64,000 bases of DNA. Source: JBBEAM01 sp040882845 (GTDB lineage: Bacteria > Pseudomonadota > Alphaproteobacteria > Kiloniellales > DSM-21159). Made by a program: the position numbers and the translations under genes. Shown here piece by piece: positions 34,286 through 43,066 of the stretch. The stretch covers positions 540,489 through 604,488 of the forward strand of contig JBBEAM010000009.1 of NCBI GenBank assembly GCA_040882845.1. The letters are read 5' to 3'. The notes beneath the pieces were generated by a model, which did not search any database, was not told where the DNA came from, and was given only the letters and a program-made list of their open reading frames with translations. Within the stretch, counting starts at the first letter, position 1. The number at the start of each line of letters is the position of its first letter.

Positions 34286-35296
34286 TCACGCCTCCGTGTT
34301 TTCTGGCACCTTACGCATCGCCTCCCGGATCACCTCCGGTCCGGAGCCGGGGCGCGGCGCAGTCTCGGAGAGATGCCGCCGCCAGGCCCTGGCGCCCGGT
34401 AGACCGTTGAATAGACCTAAAATGTGGCGAGTTATGGACTGAATCGACCGTCCCTCGGAACAGACCCGCTCGGCATAGGGCAGCAAAGCCTCAAGCACGG
34501 CGTGGCGGCTGGGGATCGGCCGGGAATCGCCGAAAATCCGCCGGTCCGCCGCGGCCAGGATGTAGGGGTTCTGATAGGCCGCCCGGCCGATCATCGCACC
34601 GTCGACCAGCCGGAGCTGGCTTTCGGCATCCTCCAAGCCGAGAATTCCCCCGTTGACTACTACCTCGAGCTGTGGCCGCTCCGCCTTCAGGCGCTGCACC
34701 TCGCCATGGCGCAGCGGCGGAATTTCGCGATTCTGCTTGGGGCTGAGGCCCTGCAGCCAAGCCTTGCGGGCATGCACCGTGAAGCTGCGGCAGCCGGTCG
34801 CGGCGACGCGATCGACGAACTCCAGCAGGTGCTCGTAGGAATCCCGGTCGTCGATGCCGATCCGGCATTTGACAGTCACCGGAATCGCCACCGCCTGCTG
34901 CATCGCCGCGATGCAGGCCGCGACCAGCGGCGGATCGGCCATCAGGCAGGCGCCGAAGCGCGCGTTCTGCACCCGGTCGCTGGGGCAGCCGACGTTGAGG
35001 TTGATCTCGTCGTAGCCGAAGCCCTCGGCGATCCGGGCCACCTCGGCCAGCTCCGCCGGATCGGCGCCGCCGACCTGCAGCGCCAGGGGGCGCTCGCTGG
35101 GATCGAAGGCGAGAAAGCGTTGCCGGTCGCCATGCAGGATCGCGCCGCTCGGCACCATCTCGGTATAGAGCAGCGTGCGCCGCGTGATCAGCCGCAGAAA
35201 ATAGCGGTCATAGCGGTCGGTCCAGTCCATCATCGGCGCCACCGAAAGGCGGCGGTCGAGGGGCGCGGCGGTATTATCCCGTTCGACGGCGGTCAT
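34286..35296 (-). CDS. dusA: tRNA-dihydrouridine synthase A
   Basis: A 336-residue flavoprotein from the ATG at 35296 (MTAVERDNT). DusA features are LSVAPMMDWTDRYDRYFLR, the FMN-binding LALQVGGADPAEL, the catalytic cysteine in NLNVGCPSDRVQNARFGACLM, VKCRIGIDD and FTVHARKAWLQGLSPKQNREIPPL, and the FMN phosphate site VVVNGGI followed by VDGAMIGRAAYQNPYIL. It reduces uridine 20/20a in the D-loop of tRNAs with NADPH. Confidence 0.95.
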   Translation of the reverse strand: MTAVERDNTAAPLDRRLSVAPMMDWTDRYDRYFLRLITRRTLLYTEMVPSGAILHGDRQRFLAFDPSERPLALQVGGADPAELAEVARIAEGFGYDEINLNVGCPSDRVQNARFGACLMADPPLVAACIAAMQQAVAIPVTVKCRIGIDDRDSYEHLLEFVDRVAATGCRSFTVHARKAWLQGLSPKQNREIPPLRHGEVQRLKAERPQLEVVVNGGILGLEDAESQLRLVDGAMIGRAAYQNPYILAAADRRIFGDSRPIPSRHAVLEALLPYAERVCSEGRSIQSITRHILGLFNGLPGARAWRRHLSETAPRPGSGPEVIREAMRKVPENTEA

Positions 35297-35412
35297 CGCC
35301 ACGGTATAGCCTGAGCCGGCGCCCCGAGGCCACAGCGTCTGCGTCACCGCGCCGCGCTGACAGAGCGGGCCGGCAGGCTATTCTGGCGGCGCAACCGGAT
35401 AGGAGTTTCCCG

Positions 35413-35901
35413 ATGTTCCGCCACCTCCCCCTGGTCCTTCTGCTCACCGCCCTGGCCCTGCCGGCGGCCGCGGAGGCCCACGACTACAAGCTCGGCGCGC
35501 TGACCATCGAGCACCCCTGGGCACGCGCCACCATCGGCCAAACCAGGAACGGCGCCGCCTATCTGGTGGTGAACACCAGCGGCGAAGACGCCGATAAGCT
35601 GATCGCCGTCGAAACCGCGGCCTCCAGACGGGCGGAGATTCATACCCACGAGATGGTCGATGGCGTGATGAAGATGCGCCCCGTTGCGGGAATTGCGGTC
35701 GAGCCCGGCTCGCCCGCGGTGCTGAAACCCGGCGGGCTGCACATCATGCTGTTCGACCTCAAGGCGCCGCTGGTCGAGGGCGAGAGCTTTCCCGCCACCC
35801 TGGTGTTCGAAAAGGCCGGGCGAATCGAGGTTGATGTGCACATTCAAGGCGTCGCCGAGATGGAGAGCGGCCACGAGATGACTCACGACGCCGGCAGCTA
35901 A
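35413..35901 (+). CDS. Periplasmic copper chaperone PCu(A)C
   Basis: A 162-residue protein with a signal peptide (LPLVLLLTALALPAAAEAHDY). The copper motif is visible: a histidine- and methionine-rich EIHTHEMVDGVMKMRPV followed by GGLHIMLFDL, which is the H(M)...M...HxM arrangement that binds Cu(I). It delivers copper to the CuA centre of cytochrome oxidase subunit II or scavenges periplasmic copper. An HD-domain gene follows after 10 bp. There is no nearby Sco gene. Confidence 0.9.
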   Translation: MFRHLPLVLLLTALALPAAAEAHDYKLGALTIEHPWARATIGQTRNGAAYLVVNTSGEDADKLIAVETAASRRAEIHTHEMVDGVMKMRPVAGIAVEPGSPAVLKPGGLHIMLFDLKAPLVEGESFPATLVFEKAGRIEVDVHIQGVAEMESGHEMTHDAGS

Positions 35902-35911
35902 AGGGAGCCCC

Positions 35912-36526
35912 ATGGCAGGACGCGCCAAGCCCAAGGCTTCGATCCGAACCCAGCCCCGGGCCTGGCAGCGCATGCTGTCCGGGCGGCGGCTCGACCTGCT
36001 CGACCCCTCGCCGCTCGACATCGAGATCGAGGACATCGCCCACGGCCTCGCCCGGGTCGCCCGCTGGAACGGACAGACCAGCGGCGCCTGGGCCTACAGC
36101 GTCGCCGAGCACTCGCTGCTGGTGGAGTCCCTGGCCGCCGGGGCTGACGCCACGCTGGACCGCCAGTGGCGTCTCGCGGCGCTGCTGCACGACGCACCGG
36201 AGTACGTGATCGGCGATCTGATCACCCCCTTCAAGGCGACGGTGGGCAGCGACTACAAGGCCCTGGAGAACCGCCTTCAGGCGGCGGTGCATATCCGCTT
36301 CGGCCTGCCCGGAGAGCTGCCGGTCAAGATCGCGCGGGCGATCAAGAGGGCCGACCGCCTGGCCGCCTATCTGGAGGCGACCCAGCTTGCCGGCTTCGCC
36401 GAGAAGGAGGCGAAGCGGCTCTTCGCGCCCAGCGCGCCGCCACCTCAGCGCCGCCTGGAAGCGGTTTCGCCGGAGGAGGCCAAGCAGCGCTTTCTGGGCC
36501 GCTTCGCCCAGCTCTGTGAGAGCTAG
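35912..36526 (+). CDS. HD-domain phosphohydrolase (YfbR-like)
   Basis: A 204-residue protein. The HD motif is RLAALLHDAPEYVIGDLITPF, with an upstream metal histidine in YSVAEHSLLVESL and a distal aspartate in IKRADRLAAYLEA. YfbR-type enzymes dephosphorylate 5'-deoxynucleotides. It has an AAGGGAG ribosome site and starts 10 bp after the copper chaperone. It overlaps the convergent dehydrogenase gene by 4 bp. Confidence 0.85.
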   Translation: MAGRAKPKASIRTQPRAWQRMLSGRRLDLLDPSPLDIEIEDIAHGLARVARWNGQTSGAWAYSVAEHSLLVESLAAGADATLDRQWRLAALLHDAPEYVIGDLITPFKATVGSDYKALENRLQAAVHIRFGLPGELPVKIARAIKRADRLAAYLEATQLAGFAEKEAKRLFAPSAPPPQRRLEAVSPEEAKQRFLGRFAQLCES

Positions 36527-38964
36527 CTTCTGAGCCGCTCGCCCTTGGGGTCGATCAGAGCGGAGAGGCGGGGTTTGGCGGGGAAGCGCGCGCCGGCGAT
36601 CTCGATTTCATAGCTGCCGGAAAGAATAAAATCTCGGTCGGCAAGGCCATCCTCGCGGTGGACGTAGCCGAGCGCGACCGGCTTGCCGAGGGTAAGGGCC
36701 CGGTTGCCCGATGTGACCGCGCCGCAGATCTCGCCGTTCCGGTAGATCGGTTCCTCGTGGAGCACCAGCGGCGCGCCCTGCTCGATGGTGAAAAGCACCA
36801 GGCGTTTGTGCAGGCCCTCGGTTTTCTGCTTTTCCAGGGCCGCCTTGCCGAGAAAATCCTTGGACCAGTCGACCAGGAAGCCCATCCCGGCCTCCAGCGG
36901 CGTATCCTCGCAGCCGATGTCGTGACCCCAGTGGCGGAAGTTCTTTTCCAGGCGCAGGGCATCCATCGTCAGCGCCCCGGCGGGGACCAGCCCGAGAGGC
37001 GCCCCGGCGGCCGCCACGGCGTCGTAGACGGCCGCGGCGCGAGCCCAGGGGATGTAGAGCTCCCAGCCCAGTTCGCCCATGTAGGACACGCGCAGCGCCC
37101 GCACAGGTCCCCCGGCGATCCCGATCTCCCGGCAGGCCGAGAAGGGGAAGGCGGCGTTGGAGAGATCCGCCTCGCTCAGCCCCTGTAGCAGCTCCCGGGA
37201 CTTCGGCCCCATCACGCCGAGCACCGCCCAGTCCTCGGTTTCCTCGATCAACGCGAAAGCGGCGTCCTCGGCGTTGCGGCGAATCCAGTCGGCGTCCTTG
37301 CGTCCGGTGGCGCCGCTGGTGACGATGAAGTAGCTGTCCGGGCCGAGGCGGGTCACCGTCAGATCGGTCTCGATACCGCCCTTGGCGTTCAGCATCTGGG
37401 TATAAACCGCCTTGCCGGCTTCGACATCGACGTCGGAGATGCAGAGCTTCCGCAGCAGTGCGCAGGCATCCGGCCCCTCCAGGCGGTACTTGGCGAAGGC
37501 GGTCTGATCGAAGAGCGCGACGGCCTCGCGGCAGGCCTTGGCCTCGGCTTCAGCGTAGGGCCACCAGGCCTGCGGGCCATAGCTGTACGCCATTTCCGGG
37601 GCGACGCCCTCGGGCGCGAACCACAGCGGCCGCTCCCAGCCAGCGGCGACCCCGAAGCAGGCGCGCGCGGCCTTCAGCTTCTCGTGGAAAGGCGAGAGCC
37701 GCCGGTTGCGCGCCGTGCGGTGCTGCTGGTAGGGCCAGTGCATGGCGTACATCAGCCCGACCATCTCGGTGGCGCGTTCGCTGAGAAAGTCGAGCGCGGC
37801 CTGATAGGGCTGGACCCGGCGCACATCGACGCTCCAGAGATCCATCGGCATGGCGCCGTCGACCATCCACTGCGCCAGCGCCATGCCGGCGCCGCCGCTC
37901 GAGGCGATGCCGATGGAGTTGAAGCCGGTGCCGACGAAGAGGTTTTTCACCTCCACCGTTTCGCCGAGATAGTAGGTGGAATCCGGGGTGAAGGACTCGG
38001 CGCCATTGAGGAACTGGCGCACCCCGGCGGTCTCCAGGGCGGGAATGCGCTCCAGCGCGCCCTCCATGAAGACCTCGAAATGCTCCCAGTCCTCGGGAAA
38101 GACGCCGTACTCGTGGCCCTCGGGCACGCCGTGGGTCGCCCAGGGCTTGGCTTCCGGCTCGAAACCGCCGATGCAGAGCTTGCCGGCGTCCTCCTTGACG
38201 TAGATGTAGGCGTCGTAGTCGCGCAGCACCGGCGTGGTGTCGGTCACGCCCTCGATGGGATCGGTGACGATGTACATGTGCTCGCAGGCGTGCAGCGGGA
38301 TGTTCACCCCCGCCGGGCGCGCCAGATCGCGCGACCAGAGGCCGCCGCAGAGCGCCAGCTTGTCGCAGGCGATCCGCCCCTTCTCGGTTTCAACGGCGAC
38401 AACCGCGCCGTTGCGGGTTTCCAGGGCGGTGACCTTGGTGCGCTGGATGATCTTCGCGCCGCCCATCCGCGCACCCCTGGCCAGGGCCTGGGTGACGTCG
38501 ATCGGGTTGGTCTGGCCATCCTTGGGCAGCCAGATCGCCCCGGCCAGATCGCCGACCTCGGCCAGGGGATAGAGCTCCTTCACCTCGGCGGGCCCGATCA
38601 CGTGGCATTCGACATCGAAGCGCCGCGCCATGGAAGCGTGGCGCTGCAGCTCGGTCAGGCGCTCTGGCGTCCGCGCGACAGTGATCGCGCCGCTCTGCTT
38701 GAAGCCTGTGGCCTGCCCGGTCTCTCCCTCCAAGCGGCCGTAGAGGTCGAGGCTGTAGCGCGCCAGGCGGGTCAGGTTCTCCGAGGAACGCAGCTGGCCG
38801 ACCAGCCCGGCAGCGTGCCAGGTGGTACCGGCGGTCAGCTCGAACTGTTCCAGCAGAACGACGTCCTTCACCCCCAGCTTGGTCAGGTGATAGGCCAGCG
38901 AGCAGCCCATGATGCCGCCGCCGACGATCACCACCTCGGCGTGGGATGGAAGGTCCTGCGGCAT
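36523..38964 (-). CDS. Dimethylglycine/sarcosine dehydrogenase family flavoprotein
   Basis: An 813-residue two-domain protein. The N-terminal FAD oxidoreductase domain (about 1-390) has the GGGIMGCSLAYHLTKLG dinucleotide fold and the TAGTTWHAAGLVGQLRSS motif, in which a histidine can hold FAD covalently. The C-terminal domain (about 430-800) is GcvT-like, with YTQMLNAKGGIETDLTVTRL and YMGELGWELYIPW segments that bind tetrahydrofolate. It demethylates N,N-dimethylglycine or sarcosine, passing formaldehyde to folate. It is divergent from an APC permease, 85 bp away, which may import the substrate. Length and order match the family. Confidence 0.92.
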   Translation of the reverse strand: MPQDLPSHAEVVIVGGGIMGCSLAYHLTKLGVKDVVLLEQFELTAGTTWHAAGLVGQLRSSENLTRLARYSLDLYGRLEGETGQATGFKQSGAITVARTPERLTELQRHASMARRFDVECHVIGPAEVKELYPLAEVGDLAGAIWLPKDGQTNPIDVTQALARGARMGGAKIIQRTKVTALETRNGAVVAVETEKGRIACDKLALCGGLWSRDLARPAGVNIPLHACEHMYIVTDPIEGVTDTTPVLRDYDAYIYVKEDAGKLCIGGFEPEAKPWATHGVPEGHEYGVFPEDWEHFEVFMEGALERIPALETAGVRQFLNGAESFTPDSTYYLGETVEVKNLFVGTGFNSIGIASSGGAGMALAQWMVDGAMPMDLWSVDVRRVQPYQAALDFLSERATEMVGLMYAMHWPYQQHRTARNRRLSPFHEKLKAARACFGVAAGWERPLWFAPEGVAPEMAYSYGPQAWWPYAEAEAKACREAVALFDQTAFAKYRLEGPDACALLRKLCISDVDVEAGKAVYTQMLNAKGGIETDLTVTRLGPDSYFIVTSGATGRKDADWIRRNAEDAAFALIEETEDWAVLGVMGPKSRELLQGLSEADLSNAAFPFSACREIGIAGGPVRALRVSYMGELGWELYIPWARAAAVYDAVAAAGAPLGLVPAGALTMDALRLEKNFRHWGHDIGCEDTPLEAGMGFLVDWSKDFLGKAALEKQKTEGLHKRLVLFTIEQGAPLVLHEEPIYRNGEICGAVTSGNRALTLGKPVALGYVHREDGLADRDFILSGSYEIEIAGARFPAKPRLSALIDPKGERLRS

Positions 38965-39049
38965 GAAAAACTCCCTGAAAGCGGCGCTACGACGTTACGG
39001 CCGCTGCACTCTTTCAGAGGAGGCGATATGTTGGCAAGCATCAGGCGCC

Positions 39050-40297
39050 ATGACAGAACCCGCACCCGCCAATCCGCCGCAGACCGAGCTGAAGCGCAGC
39101 CTCAACCTGGCGCTGCTGACCCTCTACGGCCTCGGCGTCACCGTCGGTGCCGGCATCTACGTCCTGGTCGGCAAGGTGGCGGGCCACGCGGGCATGGGGG
39201 CGCCGCTGTCCTTTCTCGGTGCTGCGGTGCTGGTCGCCTTCAGCGCGCTGTCCTTCGCCGAGCTCGCGGTGCGCATGCCGAAAAGCGCCGGCGAAGCGCT
39301 CTATGTCCGCGAAGCCTTCGGCGCGCCGCGCCTCGGGCTGATCGTCGGCCTGATGGTCGTCGCCGCCGGCGTCATCTCTTCCGCCGTGATCGTCCAGGGC
39401 GCGGTGGGATATCTGCAACAGCTTTTCCCGCTGAACGCAAACCTTGGCATCCTGCTGGTCACCTCGATCCTGGCCACTGTCGCGGTGTGGGGCATCACCC
39501 AATCCGTGACCCTGGCCGGCATCGTCACGGTGGTGGAAATCTCCGGGCTGCTGCTGGTGCTCGCCGCCGGCCTGCTCGCCGATCCGCGGCCCGATTTCGC
39601 CGCGGCGGACTTCGCACCGACGCTGCGGCCCGAGGCTTGGTTCGGCGTACTGGCGGGGATCACCCTGGCCTTTTTCGCCTTCATCGGCTTCGAGGACATG
39701 GTCAACGTCGCCGAGGAGGTGAAGGCCGTGGAACGTACCCTGCCGCGCGCGATTCTGCTGACCCTGGTCGTCTCGAGCCTGCTCTATATCGCCATCGCCG
39801 CGGTCGCGCTGAAGGTCCTCACCCCGGCGGAACTCTCCGCCAGCAGCGCCCCCCTGGCGGAGATCTGGCAGCGCGGCTTCGCCGGCGATCCCGGCCTGCT
39901 CAGCGTGATCGCCGTTTTCGCGACGCTGAATGGCGTCCTGATTCAGATGATCATGGCCTCGCGGGTGCTCTACGGCCTCGGCCGTCAGGGTTCGCTGCCC
40001 GCCTTCCTTGGCAACCTGCATCCGCGTACGCGCACGCCGGCGATCGCCACCGCCCTTGTCGGCGCCTTCGTCCTGCTGCTCGCGTTCAGCCTCTCCCTGG
40101 AGCGTCTGGCGGAGATCACCTCGGCCGTGGTGCTCGCGGTCTTTACCCTGGTCAACCTCGCCCTGGTCCGACTCAAGCTCCGGCGCCCGGCGCCGCTCAG
40201 CGGTCTGCGCGTCCCCCTTGCGGTTCCGGCGATCGGCGCGGCGATCAGCTTCGCCGCTCTGGCCAGTCTGGTCTGGCGCCTAGTCCTGATTCTCTAA
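39050..40297 (+). CDS. APC family amino-acid permease
   Basis: A 415-residue permease with about twelve membrane helices, starting MTEPAPANPPQTELKRSLNL. The family signature GVTVGAGIYVLVGKVAG is in the first helix and FFAFIGFEDMVNVAEEVK in the sixth. Substrates are amino acids or related amines. A strong GAGGAGG site lies 28 bases upstream but is better placed for an out-of-frame ATG at 39028, so the start is less certain. The 3' end overlaps the convergent kinase gene by 18 bp. It is divergent from the dimethylglycine/sarcosine dehydrogenase. Confidence 0.88.
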   Translation: MTEPAPANPPQTELKRSLNLALLTLYGLGVTVGAGIYVLVGKVAGHAGMGAPLSFLGAAVLVAFSALSFAELAVRMPKSAGEALYVREAFGAPRLGLIVGLMVVAAGVISSAVIVQGAVGYLQQLFPLNANLGILLVTSILATVAVWGITQSVTLAGIVTVVEISGLLLVLAAGLLADPRPDFAAADFAPTLRPEAWFGVLAGITLAFFAFIGFEDMVNVAEEVKAVERTLPRAILLTLVVSSLLYIAIAAVALKVLTPAELSASSAPLAEIWQRGFAGDPGLLSVIAVFATLNGVLIQMIMASRVLYGLGRQGSLPAFLGNLHPRTRTPAIATALVGAFVLLLAFSLSLERLAEITSAVVLAVFTLVNLALVRLKLRRPAPLSGLRVPLAVPAIGAAISFAALASLVWRLVLIL

Positions 40298-41830
40298 CAG
40301 GCAGGCACGCGCCCGACGGAGCGTCGCCCGCAAGCCGCCGCCCGCTGCGAGACAGCGCCAGGAGATCTCCCCGAGATCGTAGCCGAGTTGCCTTGCAACC
40401 ACTTGCGGGGTTGCATCGGACGCATCGCCGCGACGTGCCTCCACCCGGTCCAACAGGGTTTGGCGCGGCGCTTCCAGCCAGATGCCGGTGAAGGCGGCGC
40501 CGGCTTCCCGCGCCACGGCCTCCGCGGCGGCGCGTTCCTCCGGCTTGGCGTGAACGGCGTCGAGGATGACGCTATGCCCGGCCGCCAGTGCCGCGCCGGC
40601 CCGCCGACGCAGTTCGGCATAGACCTCGTCGGAGCTGGCCTGGCTGTAGGCCGAGGCCGGCAGCCGTTCGCTGTCGGAGACTCCCGCGAGCTGCTTTCGG
40701 AGCAGGTCGCTGCGCAGATGCAGAGCCCCTGGCGCGGCGCCGATCTCCGGCGCCAGCGCGCCCGCCAGGGTCGACTTGCCGCTGCCGGAAAGCCCGCCGA
40801 CCGCGATCAGACGCGGCGGTGGCGGATCGAGGTAGCCGCCGGCCCGTTCGAAGTAGTCGCTGGCCTCTTCCTCGAGCCGCTGCTTCTCCTGCGGCTCTTG
40901 CGCGACCGCCGCCCCACCGGCGGCGACGAAGGCACGGATATGGCTGCGCAGGGCGAGGAACAGCGGCAGCACGGCAAGGCCGCCATAGTCCCCGCTCAAC
41001 AGCAGGGAACGGCCGAGCACCCGGTTGGCGAGGTCGCGGCGGCCGCGCGCGTCGAGGTCCATCACCAGGAAGGCGAGGTCGTAAAGGACGTCGATCGTCG
41101 CCATGGCCGCGTCGAACTCCAGGCAGTCGAAGAGCCGCGGCGCGCCTTCCCAAAGCACGATGTTGCGCAGATGCAGGTCGCCGTGGCAGTGGCGCACCTG
41201 TCCCTCCGCCTTGCGCCGAGCAAGCTGCGGCGCGGCGTCGTCCAACGCCCGCCCCAGGCGGGTGTGCAGCGCAGCGGCCGCGTCCCGCGGAAACAGCCTG
41301 GGAAAGCTTTCGATTTCCTCAATGTTGCTGTCGAGCACACGACGCAAAGCCCCGGGGCCGCCGAGATCTCCTTCGATAATCGGTTCTTCCGCCTCGTGAA
41401 AGGCATGGATCCGCGCCGCCAGGCGGTCGAGGAGCTCCGGCGTCAGCCGCTCCGCCTTGAGCAGGCGGTCGAAGATCAGCTCCTGATCGAAGCGGCGCAT
41501 CACCAGGACATAGTCGAGCGGCGTCCCCGAGCCGTTCAGCGCCAGGGCGCCCGAAGCCTCGCGGGTGACCGGCCAGCAGGCATGGTACATGCCCGGTGCG
41601 GTGCGGCTGTTGAGTTTCAGACCTGCCTCGCAGACCCTCCGCCGCTCTTCCAAGGGCGTGAAATCGAGGAAGGAAAGCCGGATCGCGCGGGGCAGCTTGT
41701 AGGCATAGTCGCCGGCCAGGAAGACCAAGGAGATTTGCGTCTCCTTTCGCTCTACCTTCGTCCCCACGTCGCCATAGGCCTCGGCGCGAGAGAGGAAGGC
41801 GACAACCTCGTCCTGAGCGGTTTTCGCCAC
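40280..41830 (-). CDS. Fused aminoglycoside-phosphotransferase-like and P-loop kinase protein
   Basis: A 516-residue fusion. The N-terminal half (about 1-330) is kinase-like: VRHCHGDLHLRNIVLWE holds the catalytic aspartate, and RLFDCLEFD the metal aspartate. The C-terminal half (about 335-510) is a nucleoside- or gluconate-kinase-like P-loop domain with GGLSGSGKSTLAGALA and VILDAVHAKPEER. The double architecture is a known but uncharacterised family. The substrate is unknown. The stop overlaps the APC permease by 18 bp on the opposite strand. It follows the alcohol dehydrogenase by 7 bp and is co-transcribed with it. Confidence 0.8.
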   Translation of the reverse strand: MAKTAQDEVVAFLSRAEAYGDVGTKVERKETQISLVFLAGDYAYKLPRAIRLSFLDFTPLEERRRVCEAGLKLNSRTAPGMYHACWPVTREASGALALNGSGTPLDYVLVMRRFDQELIFDRLLKAERLTPELLDRLAARIHAFHEAEEPIIEGDLGGPGALRRVLDSNIEEIESFPRLFPRDAAAALHTRLGRALDDAAPQLARRKAEGQVRHCHGDLHLRNIVLWEGAPRLFDCLEFDAAMATIDVLYDLAFLVMDLDARGRRDLANRVLGRSLLLSGDYGGLAVLPLFLALRSHIRAFVAAGGAAVAQEPQEKQRLEEEASDYFERAGGYLDPPPPRLIAVGGLSGSGKSTLAGALAPEIGAAPGALHLRSDLLRKQLAGVSDSERLPASAYSQASSDEVYAELRRRAGAALAAGHSVILDAVHAKPEERAAAEAVAREAGAAFTGIWLEAPRQTLLDRVEARRGDASDATPQVVARQLGYDLGEISWRCLAAGGGLRATLRRARACLLENQD

Positions 41831-41837
41831 GGCGCTC

Positions 41838-42968
41838 CTAGCGGCTCAGAATCAAGAGCTGACGCACGGTGTTGCCGCCCGCCAGGCGGTCGAAACCGGC
41901 ATTGAGCTCGTCGAAGCTCAGGCGCTCGCTCATCAAGCGGTCGACCGGCAGGCGGCCGCGGTTGAACAGACCGATATAGCGCGGGATGTCGCGCTGCGGC
42001 ACGCAGGAACCGATGTAGCTGCCCTTCAGGGTCCGCTCCTCGGCGACCAGGCTGACGGCCTGAAGCTCCAGCTTCTTCTCCGGGTGGGCGAGGCCGGCGG
42101 TGATTGTGGTGCCGCCGCGTTTGGTGATCCTGTAGGCAAGGTCGAGGGCGGGGACGCTGCCGGCCATCTCGAAAGCGAAGTCGACCCCGCCGCCGGTCGC
42201 CTCCTTGATCGCTGCGACGCAGTCCGGATCGCCGGCGTTGAAGGCGTCGGTAGCCCCTAGTTGACGCGCAAGATCGAGCTTGGAGTCGAGCAGGTCGACG
42301 GCGACCACCCGCTCCGCCCCAACCATCAGCGCGGCGAGCAGCGAGTTGAGCCCGACCCCGCCAAGGCCGATCACGGCGACGCTCTGGCCGGCCTGCACCC
42401 GGCCGGTGTTGACCACCGCGCCGACGCCGGTCATTACCGCGCAGCCGAACAACGCGGCCTCCTCCAACGGCAGTTCCGGATCGACCTTGACCAGGGAGCG
42501 GCGCGAAACCACCGTGCGCTCGGAAAAGGCGGCGACTCCCATGTGGTGGTTGACCGCCTGACCGCCGCGGCTCAGCCGCCGCGCGCCGGAAAGCAGCCTC
42601 CCCTCGCCATTGGCCCGGGCGCCTGGCTCGCAGAGTGCCGGCCGCCCCTCCGCGCAGGGGATGCAGTGGCCGCAAGCCGGAACGAAGATCATCACCACGT
42701 GGTCGCCGGGCTTGAGGTCGTCGATTCCTCTGCCGACCTCGGAGACCACACCGGCCGCCTCGTGGCCCAGCGCCATGGGAGTCGGCCGCGGCCGCGCCCC
42801 GTCGATCACCGAGAGGTCGGAATGGCAGAGTCCGGCGGCGGCCACCTCGACCAGCACCTCACCTTCGCCGGGGCCCTCGAGATCCAGTTCCTCGATGGAG
42901 AGCGGCGCGCTTTCGGCATAGGGCCGCGCCGCGCCCATCCGATGCAGAACTGCAGCCTTGGTCTTCAC
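41838..42968 (-). CDS. Zinc-dependent alcohol dehydrogenase
   Basis: A 376-residue medium-chain dehydrogenase from the GTG at 42968, which is preceded by GGGGGA. The catalytic zinc ligands are C48 in AGLCHSD and H69-E70 in LGHEAAG. The structural zinc lobe has four cysteines (ACGHCIPCAEGRPALC). The NAD(P) fold is VIGLGGVGLNSLLAALM followed by an aspartate in VAVDLLDSK. It resembles class III-type long-chain or S-hydroxymethylglutathione dehydrogenase relatives. It is divergent from the EamA exporter and followed by the fused kinase. Confidence 0.9.
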   Translation of the reverse strand: MKTKAAVLHRMGAARPYAESAPLSIEELDLEGPGEGEVLVEVAAAGLCHSDLSVIDGARPRPTPMALGHEAAGVVSEVGRGIDDLKPGDHVVMIFVPACGHCIPCAEGRPALCEPGARANGEGRLLSGARRLSRGGQAVNHHMGVAAFSERTVVSRRSLVKVDPELPLEEAALFGCAVMTGVGAVVNTGRVQAGQSVAVIGLGGVGLNSLLAALMVGAERVVAVDLLDSKLDLARQLGATDAFNAGDPDCVAAIKEATGGGVDFAFEMAGSVPALDLAYRITKRGGTTITAGLAHPEKKLELQAVSLVAEERTLKGSYIGSCVPQRDIPRYIGLFNRGRLPVDRLMSERLSFDELNAGFDRLAGGNTVRQLLILSR

Positions 42969-43066
42969 GATTTGCGGTCCCCCTGCGTGGAAAAGTGGCG
43001 TATTGAAACCCCTCACCCCGCCGCCGTCCAGCCCCCCTGCCGCGAAGAGACTCCAACCGCCGCGCC

